From Candidatus Coatesiibacteriota bacterium (GTDB taxonomy: Bacteria > JAFGND01): 52,955 nt of DNA. The stretch's first letter is position 1; the number at the start of each line of letters is the position of its first letter. The translations under genes were made by a program, and so were the position numbers. The notes under the pieces are model-generated. The model did no database searches. It had not been told where the DNA came from and saw nothing but the letters and a program-made list of their open reading frames with translations. Positions 1-9,327 of the stretch are shown piece by piece. The stretch is taken from NCBI GenBank assembly GCA_016927185.1, contig JAFGND010000026.1, positions 1 through 52,955 of the forward strand. The letters are read 5' to 3'.

Positions 1-8
1 AGATATAA

Positions 9-3000
9 ATGAAAGAAGATTCTGGATTGGAAATTCCTTCTACAGGAATAGATATAGGTTCTCTTTTCCTAAAAGCTATTCAGACTGATAAAGCAGGAAA
101 TATAACCTACTATTCATGCATTCCAACTGAAGGACAACCAATCGAAGCACTAAAAAAAATCCTGCTGGATGATAAATTCATATTCCCTTCACACTTAGCA
201 CTTTGTGGCTCCCAGGCAGAATTCATAGCACAGATAGTCAACATAGAAACTGTTAATGACAAACAAGCTGAGATACTTGGTATTAAATCCTTATTCAAGG
301 AAAAAATATTCAATATAATTAATATTGGAGGAGCAAGTGTATCACTTATACAGTTGGATGAAAAGGGAGATTTCCTTGATTACTCAAGTAATTCCTTGTG
401 CGCAGCAGGTACAGGATCTTTTCTTGATCAACAGGCAGCTAGATTAGGATTAACTTATAACAATATGAAGAAACTAGTTATAGACAAGAATCCTCCTTCT
501 ATCGCAAGCAGATGTAGTGTTTTTGCAAAAAGTGATCTTATTCATAGACAACAGGAAGGCTTCAGTAAGGAATCTTTATGGTCTGGACTTTGTAAAAGTC
601 TCACCAGGACATTTCTGGGTACTCTACTAAGAGGAAGACCTCTTAATAATCTGACAGCCATTACAGGAGGGGTTTCACAAAATCCACAAGTTATTTATTG
701 GCTTAAAGATACATACGGAGACTATATAAAAACTCATCCATTAAGCCATTTTGCTGCTGCTCTTGGAGTATCCTTTCTTTCTAAAAATATATGTACTGAC
801 AAACAGATCCTTCTTGATAAACTGAACAAAGCTTCTTTAAAAAATAGATCATCATTTCTAAGACCTCCACTTGTTCTCAAGAAAACCAGATATCCTGATT
901 TTACAGTAGAGAAATCATATATTGATAAGTACAACAATGAGGTTAGAATAACCAAAGTCATGTCAGGAAAAATAGATTGTTATCTAGGAATAGATATTGG
1001 TTCTACCAGCACAAAACTTGTTCTCATAGACCAGTATGCAAATGTTATATTAGATATTTATAGAAAAACAGCTGGAGAACCAATAAAAGCTATCAAATAT
1101 CTTTTTGAAGCCATTGTTGATGTCTTTAAAAGCAACTCTTTGACAGTTAATATAAAAGGGGTAGCAACAACAGGTAGTGGCAGAAAAATGATAGGGCAGA
1201 TAATAGGAGCTGATTTGATACAGAATGAAATTTCTGCCCATCTTGCAGGAGCTTTGAGTGTTGATAAAACTGTAGATACAATATTTGAAATAGGAGGACA
1301 GGATAGCAAGTATATACTTACTAATAATGGAGTTATCAAGCAAAGCAACATGAATTATGTATGTGCAGCAGGAACAGGATCTTTTGTTGAAGAACAGGCT
1401 GCAAGACTTGGTTTTAAACTGGAAGAAATAGGAGACGTTGTAATGGGTATTGCACCTCCTATTACATCAGACAGATGTACAGTCTTCATGCAAAGTGATG
1501 TCGTAAGATTACTTCAACTAGGCTATACAAGAGAAGAATGTATGGCAGCAGTTCTTTACAGCGTTTTCAGAAATTATCTTAACAAAGTAGTTGGAAACAG
1601 GCAATACAATAGAAACAGGATTTTTTTTCAGGGAGCAACAGCAAGAAACAAGGGACTGGTTGCAGCACTAGAAAATCTGCTTAACGTTGAGGTAGTGGTT
1701 TCACCTTACTGTCATGTTCTGGGAGCCATGGGGGCTGCTCTTTCCGTCAAGAGCATTATGGAAACTAGAAGCGAAAAAACAAGCTTTCTTGGTTTCTCTC
1801 TCGCAGATAAGGAAATTTCATTATCAAGCGAAATCTGCAAGCTTTGCTCAAATAATTGTACAATTACATTTGCCAACATCGAAGGAATGGATAAAAAGCC
1901 ATCATGGGGATACCTTTGTGGAAGAGATCCAGACGAAAACAAGATGAAAATCAATTCAAATTTTCAGAGTTTTCAAAAATTCTCTGCTCCTGTTAACAAA
2001 ACAATAAAAGGGAAAAAGAAAACAATAGGTTTTCCAAGAGCGCTTCTTTATTACAGCTGGTATCCTTTGTGGCAAGAGTTTTTCAAATCACTGGATCTTA
2101 ATGTTATTCTTTCCCCCAGGACAAATACCGAAATTATTACAAAAGGAGCAGAATTGGCAGGTGCAGAATTCTGTTTTCCAATCAAGATATCATTTGGTCA
2201 TGCATCGTATTTAGTAGATAGGAACGATATCGATTTTACAATAATACCTCACATGATTTCGGACAAGAAAAATCCATGCACAACAAACTCGTTTTTCTGT
2301 CCATTGGTACAAAGTCAGCCTTCAACAGCAAAAGCTACTTTAAGCCTTCATCATTCGTCTATAGACAAGATTCTATCACCTGTCATAGATTTCAGGTTTG
2401 GAGAAAAAAGACAGGTTGAAGAATTATCTCTTTCGCTTGAAAAACTGGAAATCAGCAAAAATGAACTACTGAAAGCATGGCATAATGCAATTCAAGCTCA
2501 GAAATTACATACAGAGAATGTAAAAAAGCAAGGTGAGAACCTTATTCGTGAATTGCAATCCTGTGGAAAGAAAGCCTTTGTTATAATGGGAAGACCATAT
2601 AATACACTTGATCAGGGTGCATGTCTGGGACTTCCTCAGAAGATATCTGAACTAGGACTTCCAGTTATACCAATGGGATTGCTTCCATATGAAATAAATG
2701 ACCTGCCAAAAGATTTTTTCAATATGTATTGGTCTTATGGTCAGCATATAATTGCTGCAACAAAGTATATTTCGGAAAGAAAGAATCTCTTCCCTATTTA
2801 TTTCACTAATTTCAGCTGCGGACCTGACAGTTTCCTTATATCTTTTGTAGAGGAAATGATGGGAAACAAGCCCTTGCTTACTATCGAGTTAGATGAACAT
2901 GGTGGCGATGCTGGTTATATGACAAGGATTGAATCGTTCTATGATGTAGTCAAGAACTTCAATGAAGAACCGAAACCTGTTCCTTTCTATATTCCCAGAG

Positions 3001-4172
3001 TGACTCCTGAAGAGCTGAAAGGCAGGACAATATTTGTTCCACCTATGCATGTAGCTGGTACAAGGCTTTTTGCAGCTGGTTTTGCAAGATTCGGTATGAA
3101 ATCCATTCCAATTGAAACAGAAACATATTCCGACCTTGAAGAAGGCAGAAAGCATAGTAGAGGTGGAGAATGTCTGCCTTGCGCAACAACACTTGGAAGT
3201 CTGATAAATTGTGCAAAAAAGGTTAGTAAAGGGGAAAAATACGCTTTCTTTATGCCTAGTGCAGATGGACCTTGCAGATTTGGGCAATACAATGTTTTCC
3301 ATAGAAGAGTTCTAGACAAACTTGGTTTTGTAGATTTAAAGATTCTCTCTCCCTCAGCAGGAAATTCATATCAAGGACTAAGTCAATCCATGAGGCAATT
3401 TCTATGGAAAGCAATGTTAGCGGCAGATATAGTTTATAAATTCAGATTGAAAACTGCTCCATACGAAAAGGAGAAAGGATCTTCAGAGAGTTTATTCAAA
3501 GAATCTCTTGGGTTTCTGGAGAAAGAGATAAAGGGAAAAGGAAGAATAAGAGAATCTTTAACTGAAATAATGAAAAGTTTCATTGCCTTGCCTAAAATGA
3601 ATATTCCTCCAAAACCTCTTGTTGGTATTGTCGGGGAAATATATGTCAGATGTAATCAGTTCTCTAATGACAGACTTGTTGAATCTATAGAGAAATATGG
3701 TGGAGAAGCCTGGGTATCACCTATTGGTGAATGGGTCTTATATACTGCCTATATGCAGGAATGGCAAGCCAAGCACAAGGAATCTTTGCTGAGTGGAGTC
3801 CTTGTAAAGTCAATGCTAAAGAATTTTTTCCTGCATAAATATGAAAAGGAATACTATAAATCGGTGGAACCACTTCTACATGACAGATTTGAACCTGATG
3901 TTGCAGATATAGTTGAAACTGGTTCAAAATATATACCGAGGAACTTTTATGGTGAATCAATATTGACTCTTGGAAGAGCTGCTCTTTTCAAGAATGATGG
4001 TGCAAAAATGATAGTAAATGTTGCTCCTTTTACATGCATGCCTGGATTGCTTACAAGTGCTTTAATGCAGAAAATACAGATTGAATATGATATTCCTATA
4101 GTCAGTATGTTCTATGACGGAGAATCAGGCTTGAATGAAAAACTGAAAATCTATCTCGAAAATATCTCCTGA
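9..4172 (+). CDS. Giant acyl-CoA dehydratase activase-like protein (two BadF/HgdC ATPase domains plus DUF2229-type C-terminus)
   Basis: The 1387-residue protein starts at the ATG at 9; an in-frame TAA at 6-8 shows the N-terminus is complete. It has two ASKHA-fold activase domains. Domain 1 has GIDIGS near residue 13 and CAAGTGSF at 131; domain 2 has GIDIGST near 327, GGQDSKY near 429 and CAAGTGSF at 452. Each domain keeps both cysteines that in HgdC-type activators hold a [4Fe-4S] cluster (C131/C169 and C452/C490). A CxxCxxxC cluster follows at 610/613/617, then about 750 residues resembling the DUF2229/HgdB-like part of long CoA-enzyme activases. Family knowledge: small relatives use ATP to push electrons into 2-hydroxyacyl-CoA dehydratases or benzoyl-CoA reductases. 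The target of the long versions is unknown, and no dehydratase subunits lie nearby. The next gene begins one base after the stop, so the two are probably co-transcribed. Confidence 0.88.
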   Translation: MKEDSGLEIPSTGIDIGSLFLKAIQTDKAGNITYYSCIPTEGQPIEALKKILLDDKFIFPSHLALCGSQAEFIAQIVNIETVNDKQAEILGIKSLFKEKIFNIINIGGASVSLIQLDEKGDFLDYSSNSLCAAGTGSFLDQQAARLGLTYNNMKKLVIDKNPPSIASRCSVFAKSDLIHRQQEGFSKESLWSGLCKSLTRTFLGTLLRGRPLNNLTAITGGVSQNPQVIYWLKDTYGDYIKTHPLSHFAAALGVSFLSKNICTDKQILLDKLNKASLKNRSSFLRPPLVLKKTRYPDFTVEKSYIDKYNNEVRITKVMSGKIDCYLGIDIGSTSTKLVLIDQYANVILDIYRKTAGEPIKAIKYLFEAIVDVFKSNSLTVNIKGVATTGSGRKMIGQIIGADLIQNEISAHLAGALSVDKTVDTIFEIGGQDSKYILTNNGVIKQSNMNYVCAAGTGSFVEEQAARLGFKLEEIGDVVMGIAPPITSDRCTVFMQSDVVRLLQLGYTREECMAAVLYSVFRNYLNKVVGNRQYNRNRIFFQGATARNKGLVAALENLLNVEVVVSPYCHVLGAMGAALSVKSIMETRSEKTSFLGFSLADKEISLSSEICKLCSNNCTITFANIEGMDKKPSWGYLCGRDPDENKMKINSNFQSFQKFSAPVNKTIKGKKKTIGFPRALLYYSWYPLWQEFFKSLDLNVILSPRTNTEIITKGAELAGAEFCFPIKISFGHASYLVDRNDIDFTIIPHMISDKKNPCTTNSFFCPLVQSQPSTAKATLSLHHSSIDKILSPVIDFRFGEKRQVEELSLSLEKLEISKNELLKAWHNAIQAQKLHTENVKKQGENLIRELQSCGKKAFVIMGRPYNTLDQGACLGLPQKISELGLPVIPMGLLPYEINDLPKDFFNMYWSYGQHIIAATKYISERKNLFPIYFTNFSCGPDSFLISFVEEMMGNKPLLTIELDEHGGDAGYMTRIESFYDVVKNFNEEPKPVPFYIPRVTPEELKGRTIFVPPMHVAGTRLFAAGFARFGMKSIPIETETYSDLEEGRKHSRGGECLPCATTLGSLINCAKKVSKGEKYAFFMPSADGPCRFGQYNVFHRRVLDKLGFVDLKILSPSAGNSYQGLSQSMRQFLWKAMLAADIVYKFRLKTAPYEKEKGSSESLFKESLGFLEKEIKGKGRIRESLTEIMKSFIALPKMNIPPKPLVGIVGEIYVRCNQFSNDRLVESIEKYGGEAWVSPIGEWVLYTAYMQEWQAKHKESLLSGVLVKSMLKNFFLHKYEKEYYKSVEPLLHDRFEPDVADIVETGSKYIPRNFYGESILTLGRAALFKNDGAKMIVNVAPFTCMPGLLTSALMQKIQIEYDIPIVSMFYDGESGLNEKLKIYLENIS

Positions 4173-4173
4173 A

Positions 4174-5061
4174 ATGCAGAAAAATATTGATAGAATTAAT
4201 GAAATCGCTAAGAGATTACCTAACAAAGAGACTTCAATAACAATCGCAGAAAGAGCATTTTATCTTGAACAGGAATATGGAGACAATATTGATACTCTTT
4301 TTGCATATGGAAGTCTGGTATTCGGTAAACCCAGGAAGAAATCAATTCCAGATTTTCTTGTAATAATCAAGGATATAGTAGTCTTCCATAAAATGAATGA
4401 AGATTTCTATGCAAGTGGATTAACGATACCAAGCAATTCAGATGAACAGATAAAACTTAATGAATTGTGGCCAAACTTCTATAATCTTGAATCTCCATAT
4501 GGAGAAATGAAAGCTGGAGTGATGAGCAAGGAATATTATCTTAATGCCATCTACAAAGACAATATGTTTATTCAGGGCAGGATACAAAAACCTCTTGGGA
4601 TTCTTTGGAGCAGCAGGGAAACAGAGGAAGCTCTGCTTTTTGCAAGAAGAAAAGGTGCTCTTCATGCTCTTAATCTTCTTCCTGTGTCTTTTTCATTCAG
4701 GGAATTTGCAGAAAAATTATCTTCACTCAGCTATTTGTCTGAAATCAGACCTGAAAATATCAATCGCAAAATAAAGGATATTGTGGAAACTGGATATAGC
4801 CAGTTTGAATCCATATATAAACCTATATTGAATGAGGTTGACTATATCAAATATATTGGTGAGGAATATAAAGATACAAGATCTCATGAAGAAAAAGAAA
4901 AAGCGAGAAATGAAACACTTGACTTCCAGAAGAAACAAAAATGGGCATGGAAAAGCATTAAAAGGATATTTCAGAACGCAATCAATTATAAACACCCCCT
5001 TAATTATATTGTAGATAAAATCAAGGGAGAAATCAACAAAACACTCATAGATAAAGAATAA
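4174..5061 (+). CDS. Tam41-like phosphatidate cytidylyltransferase (CDP-diacylglycerol synthase), bacterial
   Basis: A soluble 295-residue protein. A nucleotidyltransferase-like GS motif (AYGSLVFG, residues 44-51) is followed by PDFLVII (59-65) and a FHKMNEDFY segment, matching the order GSGVF / DF(I/L) / WHxxN in mitochondrial Tam41. A second match is YGEMKAGVMS (109-118), then MFIQGRIQKPLGI (131-143), which corresponds to Tam41 'KYGVIS...LYxAGRLxKPV'. In that family the enzyme makes CDP-diacylglycerol from phosphatidic acid and CTP at the membrane surface and is unrelated to the integral-membrane CdsA. Expected length is similar. The ATG lies one base after the preceding stop, so translation is probably coupled. 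The assignment rests on motif order read by eye. A different nucleotidyltransferase is the main alternative. Confidence 0.62.
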   Translation: MQKNIDRINEIAKRLPNKETSITIAERAFYLEQEYGDNIDTLFAYGSLVFGKPRKKSIPDFLVIIKDIVVFHKMNEDFYASGLTIPSNSDEQIKLNELWPNFYNLESPYGEMKAGVMSKEYYLNAIYKDNMFIQGRIQKPLGILWSSRETEEALLFARRKGALHALNLLPVSFSFREFAEKLSSLSYLSEIRPENINRKIKDIVETGYSQFESIYKPILNEVDYIKYIGEEYKDTRSHEEKEKARNETLDFQKKQKWAWKSIKRIFQNAINYKHPLNYIVDKIKGEINKTLIDKE

Positions 5062-5150
5062 TTTTTTATTGGCATATAATTTGCTCTATATTTCTAAAAT
5101 AAGAATAATAACAATTTAAAGAGGGAGAAAAGACTTTTTGTCGCATTCAT

Positions 5151-5165
5151 ATGACAATTTGTCAT
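5151..5165 (+). promoter_or_regulatory. Perfect 7-bp inverted repeat immediately upstream of hrcA, possible operator
   Basis: The sequence reads ATGACAA-T-TTGTCAT and ends 5 bases before the proposed hrcA ATG at 5170. It occupies the place where a ribosome-binding site would sit, and no Shine-Dalgarno sequence is visible between it and the ATG. The only purine-rich stretch (GAGGGAG, 5121-5127) is about 40 bases upstream. The repeat does not match the CIRCE consensus (TTAGCACTC-N9-GAGTGCTAA) that HrcA usually binds. It could be a divergent operator or a translation-controlling hairpin. Confidence 0.35.
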
Positions 5166-5169
5166 TATT

Positions 5170-6183
5170 ATGGAATTGAAAGATAAGGAAAAAAAAATAC
5201 TGAACTTCATGATCAGGGAATATATAAGATATGGTCTTCCTGTTGGTTCACAGTTTTTGTCTGAAATGAAGAATATAAGACTTGCAGCCTCTACAATAAG
5301 GAAGATCCTTCAATTTCTTGAAAAAGAAGGATTCCTTACTCAATCCCATAAATCGAGTGGAAGGATCCCAACAGACAAAGCTTACAGGTTTTATATAGAC
5401 GAATATGTTAAACCTAAATTTGAAAAAAATAAAGACAGAAACAAAGAAAAACTGCCTTCTTTAATACTTTCAGCTGGCTCAACAGAGGAAATATATAATC
5501 AGGTAGCATTGATTCTTTCAAAACAATCCAGGCAAGTGGCATTGCTTTTCAGGACAGATAAAATTGAAGCAAAGCTTCTAAGGATAATTCTTATCTTGAG
5601 AGAAGGTCAGACAATAATGTATGCCATTACTTACGATAATGGAGAAACAAATACTGGTGTATTCCAGATAGATTACAAGACTAACAGGACAGAAGTGAAT
5701 GAAGCGGAACAAATTTTAAACCAGAGGCTTGAAGGTTTATCTAGTAATGAAATTAAAGCAGCTATCAATAACAGAATGAGAGATATTCCTCTTTCTAGAA
5801 GAAAAATGATAGATAATATTATTAATCACAAGGAATTGATATTTAAATTCAAGTCAAAAGCATTGCTTATCATAGGAGGAATTAATTATCTCATTTCACA
5901 GATAGACCTTCTGAAACCTTCTAACATAGAAGAGATTCTCAGTTTCATAGAACAAAAAGAGGCTTTAGAGGAATTCCTGTCTTGCAGACCTAAAGAAACT
6001 TATCAAGTATCGATAGGCTCTGAGCACAGACAACCTGCTCTCAGCTCCTGTTCAATAATGACATATCCTGTTAATAAAGAAGAACACAGGGCAGTACTTG
6101 GTATATTAGGTCCTACAAAGATGCAATACTCTGAAATACTTAATCTACTCTATGAGATAGGAGAAAGTAATTATGAATGGTAA
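5170..6183 (+). CDS. hrcA: Heat-inducible transcription repressor HrcA
   Basis: The 337-residue protein has the HrcA N-terminal winged helix. It begins with a helix ending IREYIRYGLPVGS (residues 14-26). This is followed by ASTIRKILQFLEKEGFL and SGRIPTDKAYRFYIDEY (about 59-76), the most diagnostic HrcA segment. A GAF-like effector domain and C-terminal dimerisation region follow. HrcA represses chaperone operons by binding CIRCE and is itself kept folded by GroEL. The start at 5170 is chosen because it places the winged helix at the usual distance from the N-terminus, although it has no clear ribosome-binding site. dnaK follows 43 bases downstream. The usual grpE between the two genes is absent. 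Confidence 0.93.
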   Translation: MELKDKEKKILNFMIREYIRYGLPVGSQFLSEMKNIRLAASTIRKILQFLEKEGFLTQSHKSSGRIPTDKAYRFYIDEYVKPKFEKNKDRNKEKLPSLILSAGSTEEIYNQVALILSKQSRQVALLFRTDKIEAKLLRIILILREGQTIMYAITYDNGETNTGVFQIDYKTNRTEVNEAEQILNQRLEGLSSNEIKAAINNRMRDIPLSRRKMIDNIINHKELIFKFKSKALLIIGGINYLISQIDLLKPSNIEEILSFIEQKEALEEFLSCRPKETYQVSIGSEHRQPALSSCSIMTYPVNKEEHRAVLGILGPTKMQYSEILNLLYEIGESNYEW

Positions 6184-6188
6184 TTTAC

Positions 6189-6208
6189 TTAGTATATTAA
6201 ACTACTAA
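6189..6208 (+). promoter_or_regulatory. Inverted repeat TTAGTA-N8-TACTAA before dnaK
   Basis: Six-base arms at 6189-6194 and 6203-6208 flank an 8-base AT-rich spacer in the short hrcA-dnaK gap. The outer TTAG...CTAA ends equal the outermost bases of CIRCE, but the inner GCACTC/GAGTGC bases are missing and the total length is 20 rather than 27. It could be a decayed or lineage-specific HrcA site, or chance in AT-rich DNA. A strong ribosome-binding site (TAAGGAGG, 6213-6220) follows. Confidence 0.3.
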
Positions 6209-6226
6209 TATATAAGGAGGAATAGA

Positions 6227-8179
6227 ATGGGTAAAGTAATAGGTATAGACCTTGGAACTACTAATTCATGCGTTGCCGTAATGGAAGGTAATGATCCAGT
6301 AGTCATTCCAAACAGGGAAGGGAACAGAACGACCCCTTCAGTTGTTGCTTTCACTCCAGATGGAGAGAAACTGATAGGTCAGATTGCCAAAAGACAGGCA
6401 GTAAGAAATCCGGATTCTACTATCTTCTCTATCAAGAGATTCATAGGAAGAAGATTTGGGGAAGTTAGTGAGGAAATAAAGATTGTACCTTATCAAGTTA
6501 TTGAAGGTAGTGGAGGACTGGCAAAAGTGTTTGTTCAGGGGAAGGAATTCTATCCACCTGAAATTTCTGCAATGGTTCTCAGGGAACTCAAGAAGGTAGC
6601 GGAAGAATATCTTGGTGAACCTGTATCCCAGGCAGTCATTACAGTACCGGCATATTTCAATGATTCACAAAGGCAAGCTACAAAAGATGCAGGTAAGGGT
6701 GCTGGTCTGGAAGTTCTTCGTATAATAAATGAACCAACTGCTGCCAGCCTGGCATATGGGATGGATAAAAAGAAGGAACAGAAAATAGCTGTATATGATT
6801 TAGGAGGAGGAACTTTTGATATCTCCATACTTGAAATAGGAGATGGAGTATTCGAAGTTAAATCCACAAACGGAAACACCCATTTAGGTGGAGATGATTT
6901 TGATCACAGGCTTATCAACTATCTTGCTGATGAATTCATGAAAAAGGAAGGAATTGATCTCAGGAAAGACAAGATGGCATTGCAAAGATTGAAAGAAGCT
7001 GCAGAAAAAGCAAAATGTGAATTATCAACTGTCATGTCAACTTCAATAAATCTGCCTTTCATAACAGCAGGGGTACATGGACCACTGCATCTGGAGGAAA
7101 CATTAACACGTGCAAAGATGGAACTTCTAATCGGTGATTTGATTGAATTGACAATTGCTCCATGCAAGCAAGCATTAAAAGATGCCAATATGACTAAAGA
7201 CGATATAGATGAGGTAATTCTTGTCGGCGGTTCAACAAGAATTCCTATGGTTCAGCAAAAAGTAAAAGATTTATTTGGAAGAGAACCAAATAGGAGTGTC
7301 AATCCTGATGAAGTAGTAGCAATAGGAGCTGCAATACAAGCTGGTGTTCTGACTGGTGAGGTAAAGGATATATTACTTCTTGATGTAACACCATTATCTC
7401 TGGGAATAGAAACTCTAGGCGGAGTAATGACAAAGCTTATTGAGAGAAATACTACAATTCCAACAAGAAAAAGTCAGATTTTTACTACTGCTGCTGATAA
7501 TCAGAGTGCTGTTACAGTACATGTTCTGCAAGGGGAACGTGAAATGGCAAATGATAACAGAACTCTTGCCAAATTTGATCTTGTTGGCATTCCACCAGCA
7601 CCACGTGGTGTTCCTCAGGTAGAAGTAACATTTGATATAGATGCAAATGGGATTGTAAATGTAAAGGCAAAAGATCTTGGAACTGGCAAGGAACAGAAAA
7701 TCAAAGTTCAGGTTTCAAGCGGTTTGACACAATCAGAAATAGATAAAATGGTAACTGAAAGTGAGAAATTTGCAGAGGAAGACAAGAAGAGAAGAGAACT
7801 TGCTGAAATCAAGAACCGTGCGGATACACTTGTTTATACTTCTGAAAAGAATCTAAAAGAATATGCCAACCAGATAGATGAAGGAGATAAAAAGAAAATT
7901 GAAGATGCTATCAGTGAGCTCAAAAGCAAAATTGCTGCAAACGATATAGACGAGATTAAAATGGCTGTAATGAATCTTGAACAGGCATCCTACAAGATCT
8001 CTGAAACCCTATATGCACAAGCACAAGCAGCAGGAACAAGTGGACCTCAGGAACAGACTGGTCCTACTCCAGGATATGGGCCATCAGGTCCTGGTCCTGA
8101 ACCACAACCAGGAGAATCTGAGCAGAAGCAAAAGACTGTTGATGCTGACTTCGAAGTTGTAGATGACGAGAACAAATAA
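6227..8179 (+). CDS. dnaK: Chaperone protein DnaK (Hsp70)
   Basis: A 650-residue cytoplasmic Hsp70. The actin-like ATPase domain starts with [16 protein letters not shown] (5-20) and contains the [12 protein letters not shown] and [10 protein letters not shown] signatures, the [12 protein letters not shown] phosphate-loop region and [11 protein letters not shown]. The interdomain linker ([13 protein letters not shown]) and substrate-binding domain ([21 protein letters not shown]) follow. The protein ends in a Gly/Pro/Gln-rich tail and an acidic VVDDENK end. DnaK binds exposed hydrophobic peptides in an ATP cycle stimulated by DnaJ and reset by GrpE. The ATG has a good ribosome-binding site. 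dnaJ starts 2 bases after the stop, so the two form one transcript. No grpE is seen in this window. Confidence 0.98.
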   Translation: MGKVIGIDLGTTNSCVAVMEGNDPVVIPNREGNRTTPSVVAFTPDGEKLIGQIAKRQAVRNPDSTIFSIKRFIGRRFGEVSEEIKIVPYQVIEGSGGLAKVFVQGKEFYPPEISAMVLRELKKVAEEYLGEPVSQAVITVPAYFNDSQRQATKDAGKGAGLEVLRIINEPTAASLAYGMDKKKEQKIAVYDLGGGTFDISILEIGDGVFEVKSTNGNTHLGGDDFDHRLINYLADEFMKKEGIDLRKDKMALQRLKEAAEKAKCELSTVMSTSINLPFITAGVHGPLHLEETLTRAKMELLIGDLIELTIAPCKQALKDANMTKDDIDEVILVGGSTRIPMVQQKVKDLFGREPNRSVNPDEVVAIGAAIQAGVLTGEVKDILLLDVTPLSLGIETLGGVMTKLIERNTTIPTRKSQIFTTAADNQSAVTVHVLQGEREMANDNRTLAKFDLVGIPPAPRGVPQVEVTFDIDANGIVNVKAKDLGTGKEQKIKVQVSSGLTQSEIDKMVTESEKFAEEDKKRRELAEIKNRADTLVYTSEKNLKEYANQIDEGDKKKIEDAISELKSKIAANDIDEIKMAVMNLEQASYKISETLYAQAQAAGTSGPQEQTGPTPGYGPSGPGPEPQPGESEQKQKTVDADFEVVDDENK

Positions 8180-8181
8180 AT

Positions 8182-9303
8182 ATGTCTAACAAGAGAGATT
8201 ATTATGAAATCCTTGGGGTTAATAAGGATGCTAATCCTGAGGATATTAAAAAAGCATTCAGAAATCTTGCTCCAAAATACCATCCTGACAGAAATCCAGG
8301 AAATCATGAAGCAGAAGAGAAATTCAAGGAAATAGCTGAAGCTTATGAGATCCTAAAGGATCCAGAAAAAAGAAGAATGTATGATCAGTTCGGACATGCT
8401 GCATTTCAGGGTGGAGGTTCTTCGGGTTTTAATATTGATCCTTTTGATATTTTTTCCCAGTTTTTTGGTGGAGATCTTGGTGATATTTTCGGCTTCAGAT
8501 CTTCTTCTTCAAGAATGAGAAACAGAAAAGGAGAGGATCTGCAAATAAGGCTTACATTAACTCTTGAAGAAATCGCTACAGGAGTTACTAAAAAGGTGAA
8601 GATAAAAAAACTCATTCCTTGTACTCACTGTGATGGTTCTGGTGTTGAACCAGGTGCAAAGATTGAAACCTGTCCATCATGTGAAGGTCGAGGAGTAAAA
8701 AGAACTGTGCAAAGGACTTTTCTTGGTCAAATCATGACGGAGAACATATGTCATGTATGTGAAGGAGAAGGTAAAAGGGCTTCTCAGAATTGCGCTGTTT
8801 GCCATGGAGAAACAAGAATAAGGACGGATGAAACTCTAGAAGTTAAAATACCAAAGGGTGTAAGTAATGGTAATTACCTGACATTGAGAGGCAAAGGTAA
8901 CATTGGGAAAAAGAAGAGTGAAGCTGGGGATTTAATTGTTATTATTGAGGAAAAACCTCACAAGTTTTTTGAAAGACATAATGAAGATGTTGTTTGTCAA
9001 CTTAACATTACCATTAGCGAAGCTGTATTAGGTACAAAAGTCCAGATACCAACATTGTATGGAAAGGTGGAATTATCTATTCCAGCAGGGACACAATCAG
9101 AAACTGTTATTAAGTTGAATAATAAAGGATTACCATTACTCAATTCTTCAAGAACTGGAAATCAGCTTGTGAAAATTCATGTAGATATGCCTACAAAGCT
9201 TTCTTCTGAAGAAAAGGATATATTCAAGAGGCTTTCTGAAATAGAGAAAAGCAAGGAAAACCATAAAGGATTTATAGAAAGACTCAAGGAGGTGTTCAAC
9301 TAG
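8182..9303 (+). CDS. dnaJ: Chaperone protein DnaJ (Hsp40, type I)
   Basis: A 373-residue co-chaperone with all type I parts. The J domain is at about 5-70 with HPD at 34-36. A Gly/Phe-rich linker is at about 75-112. The zinc-binding region at about 148-215 has four modules: CTHCDGSG, CPSCEGRG, CHVCEGEG and CAVCHGET, the last ending in T instead of G. The two-lobed substrate-binding C-terminus includes IPAGTQSETVIKL and GNQLVKIHV. It delivers substrates to DnaK and stimulates its ATPase. The start codon ATG is 2 bases after the dnaK stop. The residue where most DnaJ proteins have 'LALKYHPD' reads 'LAPKYHPD' here. Confidence 0.97.
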   Translation: MSNKRDYYEILGVNKDANPEDIKKAFRNLAPKYHPDRNPGNHEAEEKFKEIAEAYEILKDPEKRRMYDQFGHAAFQGGGSSGFNIDPFDIFSQFFGGDLGDIFGFRSSSSRMRNRKGEDLQIRLTLTLEEIATGVTKKVKIKKLIPCTHCDGSGVEPGAKIETCPSCEGRGVKRTVQRTFLGQIMTENICHVCEGEGKRASQNCAVCHGETRIRTDETLEVKIPKGVSNGNYLTLRGKGNIGKKKSEAGDLIVIIEEKPHKFFERHNEDVVCQLNITISEAVLGTKVQIPTLYGKVELSIPAGTQSETVIKLNNKGLPLLNSSRTGNQLVKIHVDMPTKLSSEEKDIFKRLSEIEKSKENHKGFIERLKEVFN

Positions 9304-9327
9304 CCATAGCATTACCAAGATAAATCA

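Noticed and set aside
2889-3302. Long open frame opposite the activase gene (minus strand, 137 codons)
   Set aside because: It lies wholly inside a well-supported gene, has no ribosome-binding site or recognisable domain, and its composition is that of an antisense shadow.
5062-5169. Search for a CIRCE element before hrcA and before dnaK
   Set aside because: No TTAGCACTC-N9-GAGTGCTAA or near match was found; only unrelated shorter palindromes are present and are reported separately.
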